From JAPOQD01 sp964620555 (lineage in GTDB: Bacteria > Pseudomonadota > Gammaproteobacteria > Pseudomonadales > Halieaceae), in assembly GCA_964620555.1 (NCBI GenBank), contig CAZUGZ010000003.1:20452-84451 (forward strand): 64,000 nt of DNA. Reading direction: 5' to 3'. This document shows positions 26,504-33,729 of the stretch, piece by piece. The first letter of the stretch is position 1; the number at the start of each line of letters is the position of its first letter. The notes under the pieces were generated by a model that was not told the origin of the DNA, made no database searches, and saw only the letters and a program-made list of their open reading frames with translations. The translations under genes and the position numbers were made by a program.

Positions 26504-27652
26504 TCAAAGAGTTTTGGCAATGGCCACTTTTTGGATCTCCGTGGTTCCCGCGTAGATGGTCTGTAATCTGGCATTGGTATAGATGCGCGAAATACAGTAC
26601 TCGTCCATGAAACCGGCTCCGCCATGCAGTTGCACGCATTCATTGGCCACCCGTTGTTCCATTTCGCATATCCAGATCTTCGCCATCGCAGCCACTGACA
26701 GGTCGAAATCGCCATTGACGTACCGATGGAGGCAGGCGTTAAGGAAGTCTCGCCCCACCGTCAGCTCGGTCTTCATTTCCGCCAGTTTGAACTGGGTGTT
26801 CTGAAAATCAAATACCGTTTGACCGAAAGCCTTGCGGTTCTTGACAAAATCCAGGGTGAGGTCAAAAGCCAGTTCCGCCGCCGCCAGGGAGCGCGCTGCA
26901 AGCTGGATGCGGTCCAGGGCAAACGTGGAGAACAGGATCTTGAAGGCCTTTCCCTCCTGCCCCATTATATCTGCCTTGCCAAGTCGTACATCGTTAAAAA
27001 ACAGCTCACCCACTTCGTACAGGGGTGCCCCCATGGTCTTCAAACGGCGAGCCTCGACGCCCTCCGTGCCGGCGTCGACCAAAAACATGGTCATGTCATG
27101 GCTGCCGGTGTGATCTTCCGTTCTTGCCACGACGTAGAGCACATCGGCGATGGAACCATTGCTGATATAGGTCTTGTTGCCGTTGAGACGGTATCCGTCA
27201 CCGTCTTTTCTTGCCATGGAGATAATACCTGAGACGTCACTGCCGGCGCCCGGCTCAGTCAGCCCCAGGGCCTGAATTGCTACCCCGGACAGTATCCTGG
27301 GGCACCACAGTCGTTTCTGCTCCTCGGTACCGAATTGCACCAGCAGATGCGTGGCAATGTCACTGGTGAACGATGCACCCACACTGGCGCCACAGGGGTA
27401 GTGCCCGAGCTCCTCGGCGACGATGACACTGTATAAATCATCCGCGCCGGGACCGCCGTACTCGTCCGGAATGCACAGGCCCAACAGCCCCGCCTTCCCC
27501 GCCTTGTGCCAGATATCCCGGCCGACGTGATCCTGCTCATCCCACCCCTTCAGCCTGGGTTCCATTTCCTTCTCGATGAACTTGCGGACAGTGGCTCGAA
27601 ACATTTCATGCTCGGCAGTGTAAACTGAGTTTGCATTCGAATTTCCCGCCAT
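26504..27652 (-). CDS. Acyl-CoA dehydrogenase (Asp at helix-G base position)
   Basis: 382 residues with GLTEPGAGSDVSGIISMARK, LNGNKTYISNG and the C-terminal QTIYAGTTEIQKVAIAKTL. The MCAD-type Glu is Ala (YAGT), and at the IVD/LCAD-type position there is Asp (LDRIQLAARSL) instead of Glu. It thus resembles isovaleryl/long-chain-type enzymes with an altered base. It lies 36 bases upstream of the extradiol gene and 44 bases after the TetR gene stop. Confidence 0.92.
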   Translation of the reverse strand: MAGNSNANSVYTAEHEMFRATVRKFIEKEMEPRLKGWDEQDHVGRDIWHKAGKAGLLGLCIPDEYGGPGADDLYSVIVAEELGHYPCGASVGASFTSDIATHLLVQFGTEEQKRLWCPRILSGVAIQALGLTEPGAGSDVSGIISMARKDGDGYRLNGNKTYISNGSIADVLYVVARTEDHTGSHDMTMFLVDAGTEGVEARRLKTMGAPLYEVGELFFNDVRLGKADIMGQEGKAFKILFSTFALDRIQLAARSLAAAELAFDLTLDFVKNRKAFGQTVFDFQNTQFKLAEMKTELTVGRDFLNACLHRYVNGDFDLSVAAMAKIWICEMEQRVANECVQLHGGAGFMDEYCISRIYTNARLQTIYAGTTEIQKVAIAKTL

Positions 27653-27696
27653 TTCCCGTCTCCATTCAGTCCCGATCAGTTACCTGCCAGGTTCGG

Positions 27697-28317
27697 TCAA
27701 ACCCGCAATACCGCACCCACCGCGTAGCTGATGAAGGCATCGCGTTCGGCATTTTCGGCAACTTTACCGGCGAGCTTGTAGCCCTTGAGTTGCCGCTTCG
27801 GGGGCGCCATGAGAACGAAACCCAGGATTCCGCTAATGATGATGACCGGCCCCAAACCATCTCCGCTGCCGGCCCTGATCTCATTGAGTACAACCGAAAA
27901 GCTTTCGAATACTTCCTGCAGGGCGACACCGACCAGAAATTTGTGATGCCGCGCGTCCTGGTCCAGCATATTGCGCACGGCCAGGCTGAGAAAAATGGGA
28001 TCTTCGGACAGCAGGTCGTACATTTCTCCCACAAAAGCACGCAGACGGCCCTTGGCATCCTCGTCGCTCTCCAGCGCAGCGAGCAGACGGGCCTTCATGG
28101 CGCCATAGTTTTCCTGCTCGACCTGGCGGTAGAGATTCTCCTTGCCCTGGAAGTGGTGATAGATGGTCGGCATGGTGAGCCCCACCGCCGAGGAGATATC
28201 GCGCATGGTAACGCGATCAAAACCGTCCCTGGCGAATAATTCGGTGGCGACCTTGAGTATGTGGTCCCGCGTGCTCACGCCCTTCCTTTGCTTCGTTTTT
28301 TTGATGACAGTTGTCAT
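27697..28317 (-). CDS. TetR family regulator in the catabolic cluster
   Basis: 206 residues from ATG 28317 (MTTVIKKTKQRKGVSTRDH), with GGGGGAATC before it. The helix-turn-helix is canonical (FARDGFDRVTMRDISSAVG then LTMPTIYHHFQGKENLY). A basic N-terminal arm KKTKQRK precedes it. The C-terminal domain is a TetR ligand pocket of unknown specificity. Being the only regulator gene inside the catabolic region, it is the best candidate for the protein that reads the ATAAC-N4-GTTAT repeats; acyl-CoA or pathway intermediate would be the likely inducer. That link is inference. Confidence 0.92.
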   Translation of the reverse strand: MTTVIKKTKQRKGVSTRDHILKVATELFARDGFDRVTMRDISSAVGLTMPTIYHHFQGKENLYRQVEQENYGAMKARLLAALESDEDAKGRLRAFVGEMYDLLSEDPIFLSLAVRNMLDQDARHHKFLVGVALQEVFESFSVVLNEIRAGSGDGLGPVIIISGILGFVLMAPPKRQLKGYKLAGKVAENAERDAFISYAVGAVLRV

Positions 28318-28414
28318 GATTCCCCCATATTCCAGTTTCTTTCCTTGCAGGCTTCGCCACGGGGGGCGAGCCGCAAAAAAGATATCATATATCCCGCTAC
28401 CACCTGCAGACTGG

Positions 28415-29269
28415 TCATGTCCTGAATGCCGCGTAACCATTGGTGATGATCAATTGGTCCCGCTCTTTCGCGCGCGCCTGGAAGGCGACCCCTCCATCGG
28501 ATTCCCAACCCTCTACCTGCAGGGTCTCACCGGGAACAACCGGTGAGCTGAAACGCAGGTCCAGCGACCCCAGGCGTCCGGTATCGTAACCGAGCGCCCT
28601 GCGCAGCACGGAAAAGCCACAAATACCGTAGGCACAAAGCCCATGGAGTATCGGCACATCGAACCCTGCCTGCTGCGCTGTCCCGGGGTCTGCGTGAAGG
28701 GGATTGCGATCACCGTTCAGGCGATAGAAAAGTGCAGACCTCGGGCTCGTTGGCAGTTCATCGACAAAATCGGGGCTGCGTTCCGGAATGGCCGGCAGCG
28801 GCGCCGGTGCTTCGCCGAATCCGCCCGACCCACCGTCGCCGCGCAGGAACAGGGTGGACGACACGGTACACAGAGGATCGCCGGTGGTATTGTCAGACAG
28901 CCTCTTGTCGAAATAGACGAGCGCTCCCCTGTCCTTGCCCTTGTCCACAACGGCGCGAACAGCGTACTCCGCGCGCAATTCTCCCTCCGGCGGCAAGGGG
29001 CGATAGTACTCGGCACGCTGTTCTCCGTGAAGCAGCCTGACGTAATTCACTGCAAATTTTTCATTGGTAATCCAGGCGCCCGGGTGACAGAGCACCGCCG
29101 TAATACTCGGCAATACGACCAGGTCCTTCTCATAGACAAAGCGCAGTTCATCCTTGTCCAAAGGGTCGTCGCAGACGCCAAGGCTGAGCGCGTACAACAT
29201 GACATCGCGATCCGTGTAGGACGCCACAAGCGGTTCAAACTTGTGCTCTAGCAGGGCTTCAAGGTTCAC
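28415..29269 (-). CDS. MaoC-type double hot-dog enoyl-CoA hydratase 2 (MFE-2 hydratase domain like)
   Basis: 284 residues from GTG 29269, preceded by AAGGGG. It has two hot-dog halves; the second carries the hydratase-2 signature YRLNGDRNPLHADPGTAQQA with Asp and His of the active site, followed by DVPILHGLCAYGICGFSVL. It makes (3R)-hydroxyacyl-CoA, the opposite stereochemistry from crotonases, and pairs naturally with the 17beta-HSD4-like SDR at 31473. Such pairs are common in sterol side-chain and branched-chain degradation. Confidence 0.9.
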   Translation of the reverse strand: MNLEALLEHKFEPLVASYTDRDVMLYALSLGVCDDPLDKDELRFVYEKDLVVLPSITAVLCHPGAWITNEKFAVNYVRLLHGEQRAEYYRPLPPEGELRAEYAVRAVVDKGKDRGALVYFDKRLSDNTTGDPLCTVSSTLFLRGDGGSGGFGEAPAPLPAIPERSPDFVDELPTSPRSALFYRLNGDRNPLHADPGTAQQAGFDVPILHGLCAYGICGFSVLRRALGYDTGRLGSLDLRFSSPVVPGETLQVEGWESDGGVAFQARAKERDQLIITNGYAAFRT

Positions 29270-29372
29270 AATTCAATCCCCTTTCTGATTGTCCACGCAT
29301 TTTCTGCTGCCGACGCCAATGCGCTCGGTGTAATGCTAGCGCATTCCGCCACTCGGGTTTCCGCTTTCGCAT

Positions 29373-29669
29373 TCATTCCGGCGCACCTTCCGCAATGGCA
29401 AACTGTATATCAACCGCCCCCATCCGCAACGCCATCACCTTGCGGTACTCCGGGCTGTTGTACCAGTCAACGGCCTGCTCATAGCTGGGAAAACGGATCA
29501 ACACTATACCCTCGTCGTCCTCCCCCTCCACAAACTGCTGGCGGTTTCCCGGTCTGACAACGGCCGTTCCCCCATATTTTCTCAGCGACGGGATCGCTGC
29601 CTCCCGGTAGCGCTGCAACTTCCCGGCATCATGAATCTCGTGTATCGTGACCATCACATATCCAGCCAT
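29373..29669 (-). CDS. DUF1330 family small protein
   Basis: 98 residues from ATG 29669 (MAGYVMVTIHEIHDAGKLQ) with AAGGAG upstream. It contains the DUF1330 core: AIPSLRKYGGTAVVRPG and IVLIRFPSYEQAVDWYNSPEY, a dimeric ferredoxin-like fold related to stress-responsive/monooxygenase ABM proteins. Function is unknown. It follows the transporter gene after two bases, so it is cotranscribed with it. Confidence 0.88.
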   Translation of the reverse strand: MAGYVMVTIHEIHDAGKLQRYREAAIPSLRKYGGTAVVRPGNRQQFVEGEDDEGIVLIRFPSYEQAVDWYNSPEYRKVMALRMGAVDIQFAIAEGAPE

Positions 29670-29671
29670 CT

Positions 29672-30577
29672 TCAAATCTCCTTCTCCATTGCGAATGCCT
29701 CCGGGTTGGCCAGCCTGTTTCCCAGCAGGATCAGCGCGAACGCCGTCGACATCATGAAAATACCGTACACGCTGGGGACCACCGCCCATTCAGAACGCTG
29801 CAGGATGTTCAGCGCTAGCATTGCTCCCAAAGCGACGTTCTGGACCCCCACCTCGATCGTTATCGTGAGCTTTTGTACACGTCCGATTCCCAGGGCACGC
29901 GCCAGCAAATAACCACCCGTCAGGGCGGCAAGGTTGAACAACAGGAGAACGGGCCACAGGGATTCCAGGTTCTGTTTGAAAAAATCATACTCCAGGGCTA
30001 CGGAACCCACCAGCAGAACCAGCAATACCACGACGCCGAGCACGCGCATCCAGGCCTCCGAGCGGCGTGCGAACTCACCGGCATAGCGGCGAATCACCAT
30101 CCCCGAAACCAGGGGCAGGACGACCAGCACGAAGAGTTGCCTGAGCGTGGCAGCGACGGGTAATTCGAGGTAGCCATCTTCCAGGCCGGTGACGCTGCCC
30201 CGTTGCACCAGGTCGAGACCGAAGTCCAGTACCAGCGGTATGCTAAGCAGCGCCAGAACGCTGGACAGGGCCGTCAGGGTGACGGAAAGCGGGATATCCC
30301 CGCGGGCAAGAAAGGAGATCGAATTGGAAACGACTCCCCCCGGGCATACCGCGAGGATCACGATACCCGCCGAGACCGACAGCGGCAGAGACAGGGAGCA
30401 GACCAGTAAAAAGGCGATGGCAGGCAGCAGGATGAACTGCCCGGCGAGGCCGGCAACAATGGCCCGCGGATAGCGCACCACCCGGTACCAGTCGGCAGGC
30501 ACCAGTTGCATTCCCATACCCAGCATCAGGACGATCAACCCGGACGGTACGAATACGGTGTAGATCGACTCTAACAC
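29672..30577 (-). CDS. Bile acid:sodium symporter (BASS) family transporter
   Basis: 301 residues from GTG 30577; about nine to ten hydrophobic segments. Recognisable BASS features are AVCPGGVVSNSISFLARGD and ITIEVGVQNVALGAMLAL, the two crossing regions that bind Na+ and substrate. It is an inner-membrane importer of organic anions, plausible for a steroid- or terpenoid-like acid given the neighbourhood. The promoter region has a -35, operator repeat and -10 arranged as described at 30665-30682. Confidence 0.88.
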   Translation of the reverse strand: MLESIYTVFVPSGLIVLMLGMGMQLVPADWYRVVRYPRAIVAGLAGQFILLPAIAFLLVCSLSLPLSVSAGIVILAVCPGGVVSNSISFLARGDIPLSVTLTALSSVLALLSIPLVLDFGLDLVQRGSVTGLEDGYLELPVAATLRQLFVLVVLPLVSGMVIRRYAGEFARRSEAWMRVLGVVVLLVLLVGSVALEYDFFKQNLESLWPVLLLFNLAALTGGYLLARALGIGRVQKLTITIEVGVQNVALGAMLALNILQRSEWAVVPSVYGIFMMSTAFALILLGNRLANPEAFAMEKEI

Positions 30578-30664
30578 CTACTGATCCATCCGTATTCGAA
30601 GGACGGGGGGGGTTTTGGGGAGCATCGTCATTTCACGCTTCGCCATCGCAGTCAGGCGCGACAA

Positions 30665-30682
30665 ATTTAGCGTATGTTATAC
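30665..30682. promoter_or_regulatory. Operator-like repeat ATTTAGC-GTAT-GTTATAC in the transporter promoter
   Basis: On the minus strand -35 TTGATG (30692-30687) and -10 TAAATT (30669-30664) are separated by 17 bases, and the repeat fills the spacer and touches the -10. The right arm matches the family consensus well; the left arm is degenerate. It lies 88 bases upstream of the BASS start. Confidence 0.6.
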
Positions 30683-30716
30683 TACTCATCAACCAAAAAC
30701 CTGATTCGGGTTGACA

Positions 30717-30744
30717 TCCCTGCAGATAAAAGTATCTGCAGGGA
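30717..30744. terminator. Perfect 12-bp stem-loop between GST and transporter genes
   Basis: Arms beginning TCCCTGCAGATA (30717-30728) and its exact complement (30733-30744) enclose a four-base loop. It lies 79 bases past the GST stop on the minus strand and just before the promoter of the next gene, so it probably ends the SDR-GST transcript. No clear T-tract follows, so termination could be Rho-assisted, or the element may stabilise the mRNA end. Confidence 0.5.
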
Positions 30745-30822
30745 ACCAGCCATGGTGCCCGCTGCAATGCGACCATCGACGACCCTGGTTAGCCCGCGTA
30801 TTGCACCAGGTCCAACCGCGGG

Positions 30823-31431
30823 CTACGCCTGCAACTTCTTCCAGGCAGGACGGGACAGACAGCGGCCCAGCCAGGCTGCCGTCAACGGATGGTTTTCGAA
30901 CGTTGCGCCAATCATCGGTACAAAGCAAAGCACCGAAGCGGCATTCAGATCCGCCAGGGAAAATTCGCCGCCAAGCAGGTAGTCGTTGCCCCCCGCCAGT
31001 TCCTTTTCCAGGGTGTCCACCATTTCCAGGGTGGACTCCGTCCAGCCCCGGATTTTTGCCTGATCGGCCGCGTCCCCCAGTTTCATCTCGCGGACGGCCA
31101 GTGCGAGAAGAGTTTCCACTTCGGTCAAGGCCCAGAGGGTCCACTGATTCGTCAATGCTCTTTCTTCGAGCGTCCCAGGCAACAGGGGGCTGTTGAATTT
31201 TTCGGCCAGGTAGTTGGTGATGGCGAGGGATTCCCACAACACAAAATCACCATCCACAATGGTGGGAATCTTGCCGGCGGGGTTCAACGCGAGATACTCC
31301 GCCGTTCTGTTCTCACCCTGGCCGAAGTCAAGATCCTGAACTTCATAGTCCCGGGCCAGTTCCTCCAGCATCCACATGGCGCGGATTGCCCTCGACTCCT
31401 TGCCACCGTAGACCCTGATCACGTTCGACAT
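30823..31431 (-). CDS. Glutathione S-transferase family protein
   Basis: 202 residues: thioredoxin-like N-domain (VYGGKESRAIRAMWMLEELA, then NPAGKIPTIVDGDFVLWESLAI with the Glu-Ser glutathione contact) and all-helical C-domain ending RPAWKKLQA. It could detoxify electrophilic or halogenated intermediates or act in isomerisation. It lies 41 bases after the SDR stop, likely the same transcript. Confidence 0.9.
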   Translation of the reverse strand: MSNVIRVYGGKESRAIRAMWMLEELARDYEVQDLDFGQGENRTAEYLALNPAGKIPTIVDGDFVLWESLAITNYLAEKFNSPLLPGTLEERALTNQWTLWALTEVETLLALAVREMKLGDAADQAKIRGWTESTLEMVDTLEKELAGGNDYLLGGEFSLADLNAASVLCFVPMIGATFENHPLTAAWLGRCLSRPAWKKLQA

Positions 31432-31472
31432 GAAATACCTCCTCGATTTTCCCTTGGGGACCTCCGACCAAT

Positions 31473-32381
31473 TCAGAGATCCCAGAATTCGCCACGGTCG
31501 TAGTGGTTCGGGGTAGCGGAATTCCGCACAATCCTGTGAACGGCGTCTCCTAGACCTTCCACCCCCGGTTCGTCCCTGGCGGCATCGCAGATGGCGCCAT
31601 GGCTCGCTCCCTGGATGACCTCGTAACCGTAGCCGGATGCCTCGAATACACGTCCACTGATGTCCTGGGCTTCGTCACTGGCCAGATAGGCGACGAGGCC
31701 GGCCACGTACGCGGGATCACGCCTTGCGAGTTCTTCTTCCGTGCGCTCCACCAGGCCGGCCGTCATGCGCGATTCGGCGCGGGGGCAAATTGCGTTCACC
31801 GTGATACCCAGGCGTTTCAGTTCCAGGGCCGCAGCAACCGTCATACCGGCGACACCCGCTTTCGCCGAAGCATAGTTCACCTGGCCGATATTGCCGAACA
31901 GACCCACCGAGGAAGGCGTGTTGATAATGCGGCCCCGGATGGGATTGCCTGCCTTGTTCTGTGCACGCCAATATACCGCGGCGTGGTGCACGGTATTGAA
32001 GGTGCCCTTGAGGTTCACCTCGATAACGAGGTCAAAATCCAGTTCCGTAAGGTTCCACAGCATCCGGTCGCGAAGAATACCGGCATTGTTGACGAGAATA
32101 TCCAGCCTGCCGTAGGTATCTACCGCTTGTTGAATCAGCGCGGCGGATTGCTCCCAATCTGACACATCGGCACCGTTGGCGACGGCTTGCCCGCCCTTCG
32201 CGACGACCTCCTCAACGACATCCCCAGCCGGTGACGTCCCCTCCGCCACACCGTCTTTGGAAACACCCAGGTCATTGACCACCACTTTGGCACCCAACCC
32301 GGCGAGTAACAGGGCCTCGGCCCGACCGACTCCACGCCCGGCACCGGTAACAATGGCCACCTTTCCGTCCAACATCCCCAT
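31473..32381 (-). CDS. Short-chain dehydrogenase, 17beta-HSD type 4 / MFE-2 dehydrogenase-like
   Basis: 302 residues from ATG 32381 (MGMLDGKVAIVTGAGRGVGR) with AGAGG before it. Cofactor motif TGAGRGVGR, then VVVNDLGVSKDG with an insertion typical of the peroxisomal multifunctional enzyme dehydrogenase domain, LVNNAGILRDRM, and the catalytic Ser-Tyr-Lys in TPSSVGLFGNIGQVNYASAK. It oxidises (3R)-hydroxyacyl-CoA, matching the MaoC hydratase nearby. An optimal operator repeat lies 151 bases upstream. Confidence 0.92.
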   Translation of the reverse strand: MGMLDGKVAIVTGAGRGVGRAEALLLAGLGAKVVVNDLGVSKDGVAEGTSPAGDVVEEVVAKGGQAVANGADVSDWEQSAALIQQAVDTYGRLDILVNNAGILRDRMLWNLTELDFDLVIEVNLKGTFNTVHHAAVYWRAQNKAGNPIRGRIINTPSSVGLFGNIGQVNYASAKAGVAGMTVAAALELKRLGITVNAICPRAESRMTAGLVERTEEELARRDPAYVAGLVAYLASDEAQDISGRVFEASGYGYEVIQGASHGAICDAARDEPGVEGLGDAVHRIVRNSATPNHYDRGEFWDL

Positions 32382-32531
32382 ATTTACCTCTCTACCATCA
32401 CTGTCAGTCGTCACCGGAACGCCAAAACCCGCAAAACAGAGTGCTGTATTCCGCCCGGGCACAATCCCGAATTGCTTGTTTTACAAGGAAAAATCACGCA
32501 AAGCTCAAGATCAGAAACTGCAAAACTAATT

Positions 32532-32549
32532 TTATAACATACGTTATAA
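32532..32549. promoter_or_regulatory. Operator-like perfect repeat TTATAAC-ATAC-GTTATAA
   Basis: Two perfect 7-base arms with 4-base spacer. On the minus strand -35 TTGCGT (32558-32553) and -10 TATAAA (32536-32531), 16 bases apart, bracket it, reading into the SDR-GST operon. This is the clearest promoter-operator of the family. Confidence 0.75.
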
Positions 32550-32608
32550 CAGACGCAAATTCTCACCGTTGTCCTTCTGTCTGCGGTGTGGTGCGGCGGT
32601 GCCAGGGA

Positions 32609-33340
32609 GTATTTTCTAATCCGTAAATGAGTCTGAAGCGGGGGGCTATGCAGAGTCAATCTCAAGCTCTCTTTGTCTCCCGTTCATGGATTGATTTGAA
32701 CAGTTGCCGGCGAGCCTGTTGGAGCTTGTCAGCGGCTTCATTATCGCTTTGTTGGTAGGCGATGGCGTCCAGTATTTCAAAGGTCAGGCCGGGTTTCAAA
32801 TGGACCTCGGCCTCAGGCAATGATTTGAGCTTTTCGTAGAAGGTCATCAGTGAATCGTAGGGATACCGCTTGCGCTGTTTCCCCTTGTGGTCGGTGATGA
32901 CTTCCGGAAACAGGCAGGGGCGATGGTAGTTGACATAGGGGTTGAGATGCTCTCGATTGAACTCGTTGATCAGCGATGCCCGGTGCTGTGGAATATGGTC
33001 ATAACCGAAGATCTTGCGCACGACATGGCCATTCTTGCTCTCCGCCAGGGCGTTATCATTGGTCTGCCGGGACCGTGACTTGGTGAACTCGATCCGCAGC
33101 TTCTCCAGTAGTTCGGCCACCCGTTTGTTGATGTATTCTGAACCGTTGTCGGAGTGAAACCCCTGGATGACAAAGGGCAAGTCCTCCAGCAATTGTTCCA
33201 GTGCCGGGATGAGCTAACGCTCGCTGATTTTCTCCACACTAATGACGACCTCCATTTGGGTTAGCTCATCAACGGAATTGATGTGGTAAACCCCTTTTTG
33301 CCTGTCCCTGTGAAGCGACAAACAAGGTGAGAACGCAGCC
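32609..33340 (-). mobile_element. Truncated insertion sequence, copy 1 (left scar of the MMPL island)
   Basis: The stretch beginning GTATTTTCTAATCCGTAAAT at 32609 is an IS terminus: the same 30 bases recur at 36369-36398, and an inverted version sits at 36666-36697. Inside lies the C-terminal half of a DDE transposase on the minus strand. Its upstream end is lost near 33340, where the AT-rich island begins. No second terminal repeat is found for this copy, so it cannot move by itself. Confidence 0.75.
32662..33327 (-). pseudogene. Transposase (integrase-core) fragment with in-frame amber stop
   Basis: Minus-strand frame reads RQKGVYHINSVDELTQMEVV, then VEKISER, a TAG stop at 33216-33214, and LIPALEQLLEDLPFVIQGFH onward with SDNGSEYINKRVAELLEKL and NDNALAESKNGHVVRKIFGY. 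The stop replaces the tyrosine expected in this family (S-E-Y-L-I-P-like context), so a single base change killed the frame. The N-terminal part including the first catalytic Asp is missing; the second Asp (SDNG) and the Glu (AESKNG) remain. The open portion after the stop encodes 176 residues ending at 32662. Confidence 0.8.
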
Positions 33341-33729
33341 TGATGATTCATACACCAGATTTGACAATATCTCGAGTACGTATACATCCACGCATAATCG
33401 AATTATTAAAGTAAACCTGTTTTGTTAATAGTTGGTTACGCTCTGAATATTATTTTTGGAGTAGCGCGCGGCTGGTGAATTAGGTACGTTGAGTGACGAA
33501 CCTGTAACACTATTCCTTTGCCCATCGAGTTAAAATCTCGTCCGGTAACTGTCGATAATGTTTTATTTGACGCTCGACAGAATCATAATAACTGACGCAT
33601 CTTATTTTACATTTTGTCGTCAATACGGCTATCGGTCGTTTTTTACTAATCGTTTCATTCTCAATAATTTAATGGTACATTCTATATAGTATCGACCGAC
33701 ACTATATTAGGTAGGCCAAGGAGACCGGT
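33341..33729. other. AT-rich intergenic leader of the island
   Basis: About 390 bases, visibly richer in A and T than the flanking chromosome, without a credible gene. It separates the broken transposase from the exporter gene and ends with a 24-bp palindrome and the exporter's ribosome site. Confidence 0.6.
33684..33707. promoter_or_regulatory. 24-bp palindrome over the exporter promoter
   Basis: Arms ATATAGTATCG and CGACACTATAT are complementary at 10 of 11 positions with a two-base centre. The left arm contains a -10-like TATAGT on the plus strand. It lies 22 bases before the GTG start, right where an operator of a dedicated repressor would be. It differs from the ATAAC-N4-GTTAT family (longer arms, 2-base centre), so it probably answers to another regulator not encoded in the island. 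Confidence 0.55.

Noticed and set aside
28381..28393. GATAT-CAT-ATATC before the TetR gene as a member of the operator family
   Set aside because: Core bases AAC/GTT and the 4-base spacer are absent; kept only as a possible separate site.
29331..29344. AATGC-TAGC-GCATT near the MaoC gene start as an operator
   Set aside because: A short palindrome of different sequence with no promoter context; it could be chance.
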